DNA of 64,000 nucleotides, taken from contig RBKR01000005.1 in assembly GCA_004835665.1 (NCBI GenBank), positions 1,736,001 to 1,800,000 on the forward strand. Direction: 5' to 3'. Both the position numbers and the translations under genes were made by a program. Below are positions 23,959 through 34,195 of this stretch, piece by piece. The notes beneath the pieces were generated by a model. It was given only the letters and a program-made list of their open reading frames with translations. It did no database searches and was not told the origin of the DNA. Numbering within the stretch: the stretch's first letter is position 1; the number at the start of each line of letters is the position of its first letter. The DNA is from Phoma sp. XZ068 (Eukaryota; Ascomycota; Dothideomycetes; Pleosporales; Didymellaceae).

Positions 23959-26560
23959 TTGTGTGGAGTAAAGGCGGTTCTGGAGATGTGTGTTGTGTTT
24001 TGCTCGTCCTATGACTTATACCGTAATCTTAATGTTACACTTTACATATATATAGTACTTGGTAGTTTAAGATGGGTTTTGTCTAATATGCTATCCAGTA
24101 TCGGCCTGTTTGAGAAAGAATATAATGCGCCTTCATTCTTCTAGTTACTACCCAGTCTAACAAGCAACGCTCTTGCTATAATCTATTGCTCAGTTTTTTT
24201 GCATACTCATTGAATTACTAACCAAATGTAGCAAATAAAGTCAGTTTTGTACATCTATTCTTCAGCTCTGGGTGAGGTGAATGAGTTTGCTCTTTCGAGG
24301 ATACCGGTGACGACCTCGTTGTAAGAAGCATTACAGGCTACTACATGGGTTTATGCAGAGACCGATGATACTTGATTCATCAGCTTAACGGATACACCTG
24401 CTTTTCGGTTTCGCATTCGTTGATTCCATCAAGGACGATGCACATGCATAATGGCTCACGCGGTTCGTCTGATAGAGTAGGAATGAGCGTTTCTATGAGA
24501 CTTCCCAGGTAGCTCGTGCTAGCTTGTTCCTAACCCACGACATAATCTTCGTATATGTGAGCGATGAGCTCGGCGCTCTTTTGCAGGAGCTGCCGTATAA
24601 TGGACCCTAGAATCCTGTTTTATTTTGTGGAAGATGCAGGTAGAAACGTGTAGGTGCAGAGAACAAATTACAAGAGATTCTGTCAACCGCAAAAACTTTC
24701 CCAAGCTTCGCTGCTATGACAATTTTTTTCCACAGCCTATATTTCATTGTAGCTACATAAATGGTTGTTTAGGTCTTCTCTGCAACCTGGATTCGATCGT
24801 CGTTTCATTCATCAGCCAAGAATGTGTTCCAAGGAACTTTGTCTCCAGGTCGGATATCGCTTTGACAATCTGCATGTATTCTGTCTTATCAACTTTGAGC
24901 CAGGAGAGTATAGAGCTACATTCTTTATGAGTTTGGAGTAGTTCGTTGCTGCAGATCTGATGAGGAGTCTTCTCACTCCATTCACACAACTGTCCTGCTC
25001 TTGCGAATATGACAATAGCGAACCCTTATTCGATAATATAGGGCAAATCAAGATTTTGAAGTTCCCTCGTACTTACTACCTGGTTAAACACGCAAAATGC
25101 CTGAGGACCTTCAAAAGCGTCTGTACCATTTTGAGATTAGACCTCGGAAAATCCAACCCTCCGGAAAAGTAGCTCGCTATGTACATAAACTGAGGTTCTT
25201 AGAGAGGGGAGTAACATGTACATAGTCCCGAAAATCTATCTTCTCCGGTCTAGCCAAGTGAAAGTATCAGACTTCCGAGTTCGACCTTTGCCGTTACTAC
25301 ACAACCGCATACACTCATGTTTACCCAAACGACCGCCAAGTCTACTAAGAAGGATGCTCGCTGACTATTCACGCCATCGGAATAAAGCAAAATGAGGATT
25401 CATAATTTATCGCTGTGATTACCGAAGCAACTCCGCCTGGGCACAATTCTGAGATCAGTGGGCCCAGTGGGTGAACGATTGACTCATACCCCAGGGCGAA
25501 AGAGAGCTGATCAAGAATCTCGCATGGACTGGAAAAGAAGATCATTCTCTAATAGCGCGACTATATAAGACGTGCAAAGTCGATTCGTAGCCTGGACAAA
25601 GACGGAAGCAGCAATCGCCGAGCAACAGAGTGCTTTAGACAGCCACGTTTTAGGGTCCCCAATATATCGGTTCTGCGTACAGTAGATGCTGAGGCGCTTG
25701 AAGAGTGCCTGATGTTCAATAGGGTTCCTGAAGGCACTCAATTGCAATTTTGGAGCCGCAGACGAGATCCTGCTTTTGGGCATGTTCTGTACGTCAATCT
25801 TGTTGAGAAGATTGGGGAAGCCATTGAGCCCCCACAACACGACGAGAAAGCCGAAGAAGGAGTTCATAGTTATAAGGAAGAGGAAGATGAAGAAAATGAA
25901 GATAGTGATATAGAAGACTGCGGCCATCTCGGTCAAACTCCATTAGCGTGCTGCTATACCCGACGTCTTGGTCGCGTTGAATCAAACACTCAACGCGTTC
26001 CAGCCAAGGGTTCACGAAGTTGATCAAGACGGGGCTCCACTAATAGCTGCTTGGTATCTTTTTCTCAGAGATAAGCCAAGCTTGATGATCATAAGAACGG
26101 TTTTATCGCGGATTCCGATATTTTTATGGCTCTAGCCAAGAAATTATAACCCTAACAAGTATTTATCAGAAGTGCAAAACTACTATTAGAATTTGATGTA
26201 CATAACTCAGACGCCTTCATGGAAAGCGTCAAAGCCACGAACACACATCTTCCTCATGATTCAGCTATCAGTCTCATTTCGGAGCTTCCGCTCTCAGTGT
26301 GTCCTATGGTCGGCGCAGACAGTCAAGCAGCTGCTCGATTGAGTTGTACAAGCCTGTCCCTTCTTATCAATGACGGCCGTAAGAAGCCAAGAGCACGTGT
26401 AGCCAAGCCGCACCTGCACCCAGCAAAAGAGTGAGCGCAGATGTCTTGACTCTAATCGAAAATAGACGGCATTGCGCATGTTCGGCACCATGAGATTCAG
26501 TAGACGCCTTACGCTTGTTGATAGAATCGGGAACCCTGTGGGTGATCTTAGTCTAACACT
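23959..26560. other. AT-richer spacer with unassigned minus-strand fragments
   Basis: This is the start of the accessory region. Coding-like pieces occur on the minus strand. At 24753-25051 a frame contains LSWLKVDKTEYMQIVKAISD. At 25794-26027 one begins MINFVNPWLERVECLIQRDQD. At 25511-25927 a frame from ATG (25927) has a hydrophobic start and continues KTWLSKALCCSAIAAS. The frames overlap and do not form one continuous gene, and the 25850-25930 stretch is a GAA/TTC-rich low-complexity tract that favours long frames on both strands. I cannot name a family; these may be relics of a larger gene. Confidence 0.3.
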
Positions 26561-28315
26561 TCAAATGAGCGTAATATAATCTAGGTTTGCAGAATCGGCT
26601 ATAGCCTCACCATCCATGATACCATGAACATATGCGTCCCCTATAATCATATGCCCATGCTTTACTTGCCTCAAGACAATCGGAACTCGTGTTCCGGTCA
26701 GCACAGCGATGACATCTCCAGGTATCGCATTCTCTGGAACCCAGCCGATGCGCTTCTTTTCGCTCAGCATGAACACTCGCGCCAACGAAATCAAAGATGC
26801 CGAAACTTGGAAATGGAAGCCTTCACCATCAAGTTCTAGCCGAGATCCTCCTTGAAGCCAACGACACCACCAGTTGAAGGCATGTAAATTTTCTAATGAA
26901 TGGACTCGTGAGAGATTGAGAACGCCCCCACAAAACGTGAGGGCCAGTATCTCGTCTGTTAATTCATGCCCATTCGACTGGGTTGCACCACTACCGGACC
27001 AGGAACGGAACGACTCTAGCGCTAGACGCATCCTTGGTGAAGTGGTGCTGGTTACTCGCTCGATACAATCGACGATTCTTCCTGCGACTCTGAGACGCTT
27101 GCGATTCTTATGAATAAAGTACTTGAGCGGAGTCTCGCCATTTGCATTGTACTTATGATTGAAGACTGTTCGAGACAATGCGAGTGGGTCAAGCTCTTGG
27201 TCTATTGACATTGACCAGTCTGGAGCCCAGGAAGGGATGTTGAGAAGTCGAGGACGGGGCGGAATGTACTCGAGAATATCAAGGCGCCTATTGTCTTGGA
27301 TAACCGAGAGAGCTACGTCGGTATACAGTTTCTCAACGCTGATGTAGTAATTCGGTTTGATCTGACTGAAAGTCTTATCAGTCAGCAATGCGAGCATGCC
27401 ATAGATCTTGTCTCGTGGATCTGTCGCCTGCCGGCGGCGAAGGTCATGCAGTGTCTGGAGGAGAAAAGATTCACTTCTGAAACTTTGCCCTAAATTCCTC
27501 TGAAGATTGTCCACTGAGAGGGGACCTGTGAAACCATTCACCACAGCGAGCATTGCTGCGCGTACTGGCTCAGAGATAGGCCGTGTACAGCAAGTGGCAT
27601 GATGGTTGAAGGCACGTGCAGCCTTAAGTACATAACTACCATCGATAGTGCTTTTGCCACAATGCATTATGGAAGATTGCGCCATGACAATCTCTTGCAT
27701 TGTCCACACTCGACTCCACCACTTGATCGCTGCGAATACATTCAGGGCTGCGATGAGTCGCGGTGACTCAATGCCAACTCCCTGTTCTGCAAGTGACGGA
27801 GACAACGCAGAATTGTAGTGAAGTTCAGGATTGGTTCCCAACACAGTTATGAAGCGCCATAGGAGTTCCATATCCGGAAATGCCTCACCCAGCCAGATCA
27901 CCACGGTTGCTGCCTGGCCGTAGATATCGCCCATACGGGCAACTTGGTCACCTCGCTCTCTGAGATCCTTTTGGTTGATGCATATTGCGTCAATCCAAAC
28001 GGCGCGGGCTTTATCTACGTAGCGGATGGTATGTAGTGCTCGGAACAGATTTGCGCTGACTTTCCACGGGCAACCTTCAAGCTGGATCGTTTGGTCGTTG
28101 TTGCGATCACCCCACACGTAAGATAAAGCTTCATATTTGATAGAGGAGTCATCAAGCGAAACAACGCTCATATAGCACTCGATGGCGTCCGCTACACTGG
28201 CTGCCGGTTGAAGATGAAGAAGCCGGATCTGATTCAAGGCCGTGTCGAGCCGAGTGTATCGAAATCCTACAGTGCCGTCCCGGGAATCGGTCGGTAGGGA
28301 TTGCGTGGTTCCCAT
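26561..28315 (-). CDS. HET-domain (heterokaryon incompatibility) protein
   Basis: 584 residues, one exon, ATG at 28315. The HET domain runs from about residue 61 to 200: YEALSYVWGD (61-70), AVWIDAICINQKDLRERGDQ (about 105-124), MGDIYGQAATVVIWLGEAF (128-146), then a tryptophan motif (WWSRVWTMQEIVMAQ). The C-terminal half has the usual HET-protein tail, including DPRDKIYGMLALL and YVHGIMDGEAI near the end. HET domains resemble TIR domains and trigger cell death when incompatible nuclei share a cytoplasm; some HET proteins also act in other self/non-self responses. No NACHT or repeat domain is fused. The frame is intact, unlike several neighbours. It is the clearest active member of the island between 24 and 46 kb. 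Confidence 0.9.
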   Translation of the reverse strand: MGTTQSLPTDSRDGTVGFRYTRLDTALNQIRLLHLQPAASVADAIECYMSVVSLDDSSIKYEALSYVWGDRNNDQTIQLEGCPWKVSANLFRALHTIRYVDKARAVWIDAICINQKDLRERGDQVARMGDIYGQAATVVIWLGEAFPDMELLWRFITVLGTNPELHYNSALSPSLAEQGVGIESPRLIAALNVFAAIKWWSRVWTMQEIVMAQSSIMHCGKSTIDGSYVLKAARAFNHHATCCTRPISEPVRAAMLAVVNGFTGPLSVDNLQRNLGQSFRSESFLLQTLHDLRRRQATDPRDKIYGMLALLTDKTFSQIKPNYYISVEKLYTDVALSVIQDNRRLDILEYIPPRPRLLNIPSWAPDWSMSIDQELDPLALSRTVFNHKYNANGETPLKYFIHKNRKRLRVAGRIVDCIERVTSTTSPRMRLALESFRSWSGSGATQSNGHELTDEILALTFCGGVLNLSRVHSLENLHAFNWWCRWLQGGSRLELDGEGFHFQVSASLISLARVFMLSEKKRIGWVPENAIPGDVIAVLTGTRVPIVLRQVKHGHMIIGDAYVHGIMDGEAIADSANLDYITLI

Positions 28316-29373
28316 AGTACAGAATGGGATTAAAGAATGTCGTGGTGATATCTTAGAGCGCAGCGGCAGTAATCAGCATCCAGCGGATATTGTGTGAGGA
28401 AGGCGGGGTATCGCCAACGTGCTATGCACGGTCTCGTGATGCGTACGTCTGCGGAAAGCGCCACTTTCTACAAATAAATTGCGTCTTAACGTGCAGGGAC
28501 GCGTAGTAATCAAGGGTACGTAACAATCGCGTTTCTACTAGTAAAAACTAGTTTTTCTAGCAAATTAAAGTAGTATTACTCCTTAACTAGTTGAGATAGA
28601 AATACACTTTCTATTAGAAGTATGTATAGTTTTAGTAGCTGCATAATCTTATTAGAGAATAAGGTGTTTTTATGTGAAAGTATTGTAGTAAAATATTAGA
28701 TTCTTGTAACTAGTAAAAACGTTTCTTAAAGATTAGATACTTAATAATGTTAGATATTAGAGCTTAGTATAGGAACTATTTCTCCGAGCGTCACACTGCT
28801 TGTAGCCCGAATATCTTGCGCTCACGGCCACACTTCTTCTTCTTACCTTCTGCCGCACCATTGACCTTATACGTAGCAGCTTTGGTGTTAGCTGCACACC
28901 CTGGGCGAGTTTTCCTCAGATCCTCATATCTCGTCGTCTTTGCTGTGCAGATGACCCATGAGCGCATCAACCGTCGCACCTTGGCTATGTCATTGAGCAA
29001 TAGTTGGCTGCGGTCCTAAGAAGGCTGTAGTTGGTAAAGCAGATCTTCGCGGCGCTTGCAAGCTTCTTTATATGCTTTTATGGATAATGTTTCTGCCTGT
29101 GAATTGGATTGACCGTCTTTTTGTTTGTTTTAAGGTGAGAGTTGCGCCAGTCCTTACCTAGAGCCCTGCTCGTTCGACTTGTATGCGAGGGATCGTCTAC
29201 GGGCAACATAGAAAGCCAGAGTAGGTCTATTTCACGCGGACAGATTTCTTCAAACAGGAGATCGCCAACAAAATTGTAATAGGTGCTTTTCATTTCTTGA
29301 CAGGGAGGTATTGCTTGCGCTGGTAAAAAGACTGGCATTGCTACCTAGGTAGGTTACATCAACAAGTGCAAAA
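28316..29373. other. AT-rich tract and possible transposon remnant
   Basis: Between about 28500 and 28790 the sequence is very AT-rich, with many TAGT/ACTA/TTAG words (AACTAGTTTTTCTAGC, TTAACTAGTTGAG), as in RIP-mutated repeat relics of ascomycetes. Next to it (28791-29000, minus strand) is a basic frame without ATG, containing KVRRLMRSW and EGKKKKCGRERK. It might be the end of a transposase, but I cannot assign it. The remainder up to 29373 is spacer. Confidence 0.35.
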
Positions 29374-30983
29374 TTACATCCCTTTGACCACATCATCTTT
29401 CTCTGAAGCCTTGACTGATCCAATAGTAACCCAGACATGATAAAAATGATTATCATGCCCACTTAGCGCATCCGTGACTGCTGACAACTCAACCTGATCT
29501 CCACCAACTGTCAATGTATCATTGACACTAAGTGGCTTCGGTCTTGGCCAATTGGCACTATCATCGTACCAGTCCTTGGGACTCTTAGGGATACCGGCCT
29601 GGATTGCCAAGCTGTTATCTTTAGCGTAGGGGCAGTCATAACCAATCATAAAGCCTTTGCATCTGGTCAGTAAAAGTGATCGACGACATAGATAGGTGAT
29701 TTATACCAGTTGTAGGGTCCTGTGTGGAAGTTACTTGTAGAGCAACGCCGAGACCTGCGAACCAATTGAACGCTGATGGGTGTGAGCATGCCAAAGTGGT
29801 TGTGAAAAAGGGGTTCGTGTATGTACTCACAGTTTTGGAAGGTGTAGGTTACATCTGTGGCCTCCTTGAAGTCGGCTTCTAGTTCTGGATGGAAAGGGAC
29901 TGTACGGCCTGCGCTTTGATCAGTGGACTTTCCTGCCGAACGACCGAGCAGTACACTTTACCTGACGGGGGATCCAAGTTGACGGCTTTAAACGACTCGC
30001 CGCCGACAACAATGGCATTGGATTCATACCACTTTTCGACCGTCCAAGCTCGCTGGTCCAGATTGACCACGTTGACTTTGACCACGTAGTCCTGGATGAC
30101 GTACGGGAGGACATATTTATCGAATAGCAATGTGGCTGCCACAGATGCCACTAACCCGGCGACTCCACCGACGACCCTTTTGTTCTTAGCTAGAAACTGT
30201 GTGGATTTTGATGTTGTAGCCGATTCAGCAACGACGGCTCTTCTGGCGTTCCCGAGTTCCTCCGCGGCATCTTCCAGCATTCCCATGTTTGCTACGGGGT
30301 CGATGTTGCCGTTCCGAATACCCTTCATCAATGCTCTGGCATCTTTCTTGGCATCAAGGAGGCGCTTCACTGCCGGAGCCCTTCCCTCTAGAATCCTGCC
30401 AACGGACTCTTGAACAAGACTGAAGACTGCAAGGCCGAGAGCAGCGTCAGTGGTCCATCTTGGGACCTCAACCAGGAAAGAAGAGGCTTGGCCCCCAGCT
30501 GTGCTGTAGTGGCCAATCTCAATCGTCGCTTTGTGCACCACTGTAGTGTTGGGATCTGAATTCGAGGCTGCGTCGAAATCGAGCTCTTCAGGTTCAGGGC
30601 CTTCTGCTTGTAGAACAGTTGCCCAGATATAGGTGCTGTTATCGCCGTAGAAGTGCACCACTCGTCCACCAAGTGTCACTTGATTGAATGGAGACAACTT
30701 TGAATCGTACATTGTGCGCGTAAGCCTTTCGTAGTCTTGTTGTGCAATGGAGCTGTAATTTGACAAAGCGGCTCCGTCCCGATCGATGTATGCCTGCCGT
30801 ACTTCCTTTGATTGAAAGGTGACCTTGCCGGCACCGACTATGGCATCAGCTTCCGCTGCGGCCGCTTCTGATGGACGTCAGTACTGCTTCCTAATTTCTG
30901 AATTATAACGTGCCTTTTCTCTCAAGGATAGGTGTGGCGACAGTGAGGGCAGTAAACCCAGCGAATAGAGCAAAGTAACGCAT
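29374..30983 (-). CDS. Secreted or membrane protein of unknown family, five exons
   Basis: Exons (complement): 30914-30983, 29962-30867, 29831-29908, 29707-29772, 29374-29654. The introns are 46, 53, 58 and 52 bp and all leave phase 1; the product is 466 residues. The start MRYFALFAGFTALTVATP is a signal peptide. A middle helix-rich part (residues about 150-235, Ala/Arg-rich) precedes one strong hydrophobic segment, VVGGVAGLVASVAATLLF. A C-terminal beta-rich domain follows, with TYTFQNCSFNWFAGLGVALQ, GYDCPYAKDN and NHFYHVWVTIG. The first intron fits only with a GC donor (GCACGT) and a CAG acceptor, because the downstream frame has a stop just upstream of that acceptor. I do not recognise a family and claim no function. 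It is intact, lies 1 kb from the HET gene on the same strand, and sits among decayed genes. Confidence 0.7.
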
Positions 30984-32489
30984 TTTGACAGTGATGGATT
31001 GATGGCTAAATGTTGTAGTTTATGAAGTTTGATACTGACACAAAAAGTGCAGACAGAACTGATACTTATACATCTTGCCCACCTGTATCCTGATCATAGC
31101 ACACCGGTTTTGGATATAATTTCCCATAGCATTTTACAGCTCAACATAGTCGACAATCAAAAAAGTGGTGACAAAGGAAACAAATCACTTCCCAGACGGA
31201 CACTACCACTTCTAATCTACTACAGGTTGATTGGTTGTTACTAGAGTCAAGCTCTAAATTTGTTCTAATTATGGTGTCGACACGACCAAACCAACTCAGC
31301 GCACCGTCTCTGTCCATACCTTCAACCTAGAAACCTTCGCCCTAACTACATAAAAGTCGCTGCACTTGGCAAAGTTCCGAAAGCCAAACCCCTTGGCAAC
31401 AGAAGCCAAGGATTTGAGGCTGGTTTCGTTGTAACATTAGCCAGTGGCTCGAACCTTTCTTGCCGATGGAGATATACACTAACGCACTATTTCCATATAC
31501 ACAGACGCGGGGACTCCGTGATTCTAGCCGTGTGGGCTACAGGGTTTGCGGAGGGTGCCGTGGTCGCTTTAGTATTAGCGTTGGGAAAATGCAGCGCTAG
31601 GGAGTCCCTCCTCAGGAACAAAGAGTTGCCCCTGTTAACAGTTCTCTGGAACTGCGGCTGAGGGCAAGTGGCATTGGCTGAAGCAATTCGGTGGACTGTC
31701 ACTAGGTCTGGTATCATGACGTAGCACCAGTAAATGTGAGATCTCTTCTGCAATAATATCTCAGTCCAAGACTGCAACTATATGTAGACGTTGGATCACT
31801 GAGCAGCGTTTTAGGCTAACATGCAAATGACACTCCATGGCCACTCTTTTGAACGAAGGGCCTGCTCAGCTTTCATAGAATGGTACAAGTTTTGGTCTGT
31901 TGACTTATGGTAGTTGGCCAGGCATGGCTACAAATCGTCCCAGAAATGTGGGTCAGCAATCACAGCGCGTGATAAGCGAAAGATCGTTGACGGCACGGTT
32001 GCATAGCGCTCAAGTAACCAGGTGTGCGGAATTATTGAATTCACGTGCGGCAGTTCGACGACCGCTGGCCCAAATGGAATGCGTCTAGAAGAGCGACGTG
32101 TATGCCAAGACCTCTTCCGTCAGACCCGCACGGGGTAGCCGCGACGGAGAGGCCGACCCAAAAACAAAGCCAGCCACACACGTATGCCTCATAACGGTTA
32201 TTGGCGCCGAGGCGATGTCGTCCAAATCCGCATCGGACCATCTGTTCACTGTAAGTGGAGGGGGAAATTCTCCACCATCAGACAACGTCTCTTTCCACAG
32301 CTTCCACAACTTGCATGATGACATTTGCTTTGAACAGCATTTGAAATACCCATATAATTTCTATAAAGCTTGTGAGAAATAAGGCCGTATTTTGTCGTAC
32401 AGATCTTGTATATAGCAAGCAGTCCATCTAGGGCTAGCTCACAGCTGTATGTGTCCATGTCGGGGTTTCTGCTCTATTTAGAGATTTCA
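30984..32489. other. Spacer without supported gene
   Basis: Short frames on both strands around 31487-31777 and 32085-32382 have no convincing start and no recognisable domain. No repeat, tRNA or transposon end was recognised. Confidence 0.4.
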
Positions 32490-33120
32490 TTACGGTATTA
32501 ATATTGAGCTTCGTGTTGGACTGACGGTAGATTTAGTAGCAAGTACATCGATTCGGTAAGAAATGAGTATGGACAAAGGTGTAAACCCACTATGTACAGG
32601 AGTAAATATCTTCGTTTGCAATAGAAAACAATAGTTAACTATAAGCTCTTGAAAGCTGTAATAATCGATTAAGCGTCTCCGCCATAGATGCGTGAATAAA
32701 TGGAGATCTGGGTGAGAGATCCGTAGGGTCTGCTCAAAAGTGAGATGCTCATCTGCCAAATGGCTCACTTTCAATGCCCATGCTGTTTGGCCATATTCGT
32801 GAGACATCTCATATTCGCAAAGTGGGCATGAAACTGTGTGTTCCCTCTCTTCCCTGCCCCCTACTGACGTATCTGCACTAGACGAACCAAATTAGACACT
32901 GATCTTTCCTTCCAATTACTGCTAGGGACAGTTGCTCTAAATTGTCTGCAGGACCCGTATATACAGAATTGTAAGTCGTTTCCATTGTTGTAACAGAGTA
33001 TAAAGATGGTGCAGCTGAATATCCTTCATTGTGCTGATATATGAGCGCATGCTCGGGATCCGGGAGACCCAGTGTTGGACGGTGGACAGGCAGACAGCAG
33101 TTTCCCGGCAGTGCAGACAA
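32490..33120 (-). pseudogene. Zinc-finger-like gene fragment
   Basis: The minus-strand frame around 32490-32890 reads a zinc-ribbon or C2H2-like segment (CPLCEYEMSHEYG, then KVSHLADEHL) followed by SHPDLHLFTHLWRRRLIDYY. It is the kind of Cys/His segment seen near the C-terminus of fungal NLR-like or HeLo-associated proteins. The frame directly upstream, 32878-33120 (with LPDPEHALIYQHNEG), is in another register and ends in a stop at 32878. A TAA also interrupts the finger frame on its 5' side. Either a short intron or a frameshift separates them; no clean donor/acceptor pair was found, so I treat it as a broken remnant. The start of the gene is not visible. Confidence 0.35.
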
Positions 33121-34195
33121 GTGACGAGACGAATCTTATGGAATATAAGAACACTAACAGGTCTTGAAAGCCAATGTCACTTCTGAAGCGTGTTGAGCAC
33201 GCGAAGGTGTCTAGTTGTACAGTTTTCAGTTTTTTTTTTTTTTTTTTTTTTTTGGATATGGCCCCCTCCCCCTTTTCGGCGGATCAATCTGTTCTGTCGT
33301 TCCTTTTGCAGCACGAGCTTGAAAGACAAGATCATGCGCTGACATTTCTAATAATATCGAGGACCGCACTCTATTGGTACAAACTACTAATAGCTAATGG
33401 TTAGAAGGTACTTCTGTGTTTTCATGGTACAAGGGACAATCCTATCTTTAGACTACACAATCAATCATTAAGATTACTATCAGATGTGGCCCCCAGAGGC
33501 TTATACGGGGGTCTTCAAACACACATAGGATGTTATTGCCAATTGTTGCAGCAGCTAACGCAGCAAATTATCTTATTTTGGCAATGCCGCCACCCTCGTT
33601 CAGTCTTACCAACGCAATGTAGCCACTGTACATACTGAGCCAAACGAGTCTGTTTGATAGATAATTTATGCGTTAATGTGGGTTGTGTTCCGGCGCGCAA
33701 ACATTAGAGAAATGTGCATAGACCTATCAGGATTGGCGAAGCACAAAGTTTGGAATGTACCGTTCGCATTGACAGGGTCCCAACTGTACTGTGTTATAAA
33801 TGATGGATTTCAACAACCTTTCACATACGACCATAGGACGTTGAAAACAAGGCTTCCCGTTCGCTCAGCCCTATTTAAGCAACGTACCGGTGGATTAGTA
33901 GTTAGGTGGGTGACCACTAGCGAATACCCACTGTTGTATGTTTTTGGTGATTTTGTCTGTCTACCTCTCTGTTTGCTCGGTCATTTCAGCTTTATCGTCC
34001 GGGAACAGCAATACATAGGGGGGTGGATCTTCCCCTTTTGTAGATTAGCCATGACTACATTTGACTGAAGATCCAGGGCATATATTATTGAATTGTGTGT
34101 GTACGAGTGGGTTTGAGAGTGACCTGAGATGTTTCCAGAGCATGTGATCTCGCTCAGCACCTTGCTCTCTAGGCATCTACATGGCACAAAGCATG
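33121..34195. other. Spacer with a 24-base T run
   Basis: A homopolymer of 24 T occupies 33230-33253. On the minus strand this is a poly(A) run and could be the tail of a retroposed element, but no target-site duplication or element body was recognised. The plus-strand frame 33676-34068 has hydrophobic stretches but no domain or gene-like context. No gene is supported. Confidence 0.4.

Noticed and set aside
25712..26023. Acidic plus-strand frame with EEEDEENED
   Set aside because: Produced by a GAA-rich low-complexity tract; the opposite strand reads equally open.
33676..34068. 130-aa plus-strand frame with hydrophobic stretches
   Set aside because: No homology pattern or gene context; it reads as chance.
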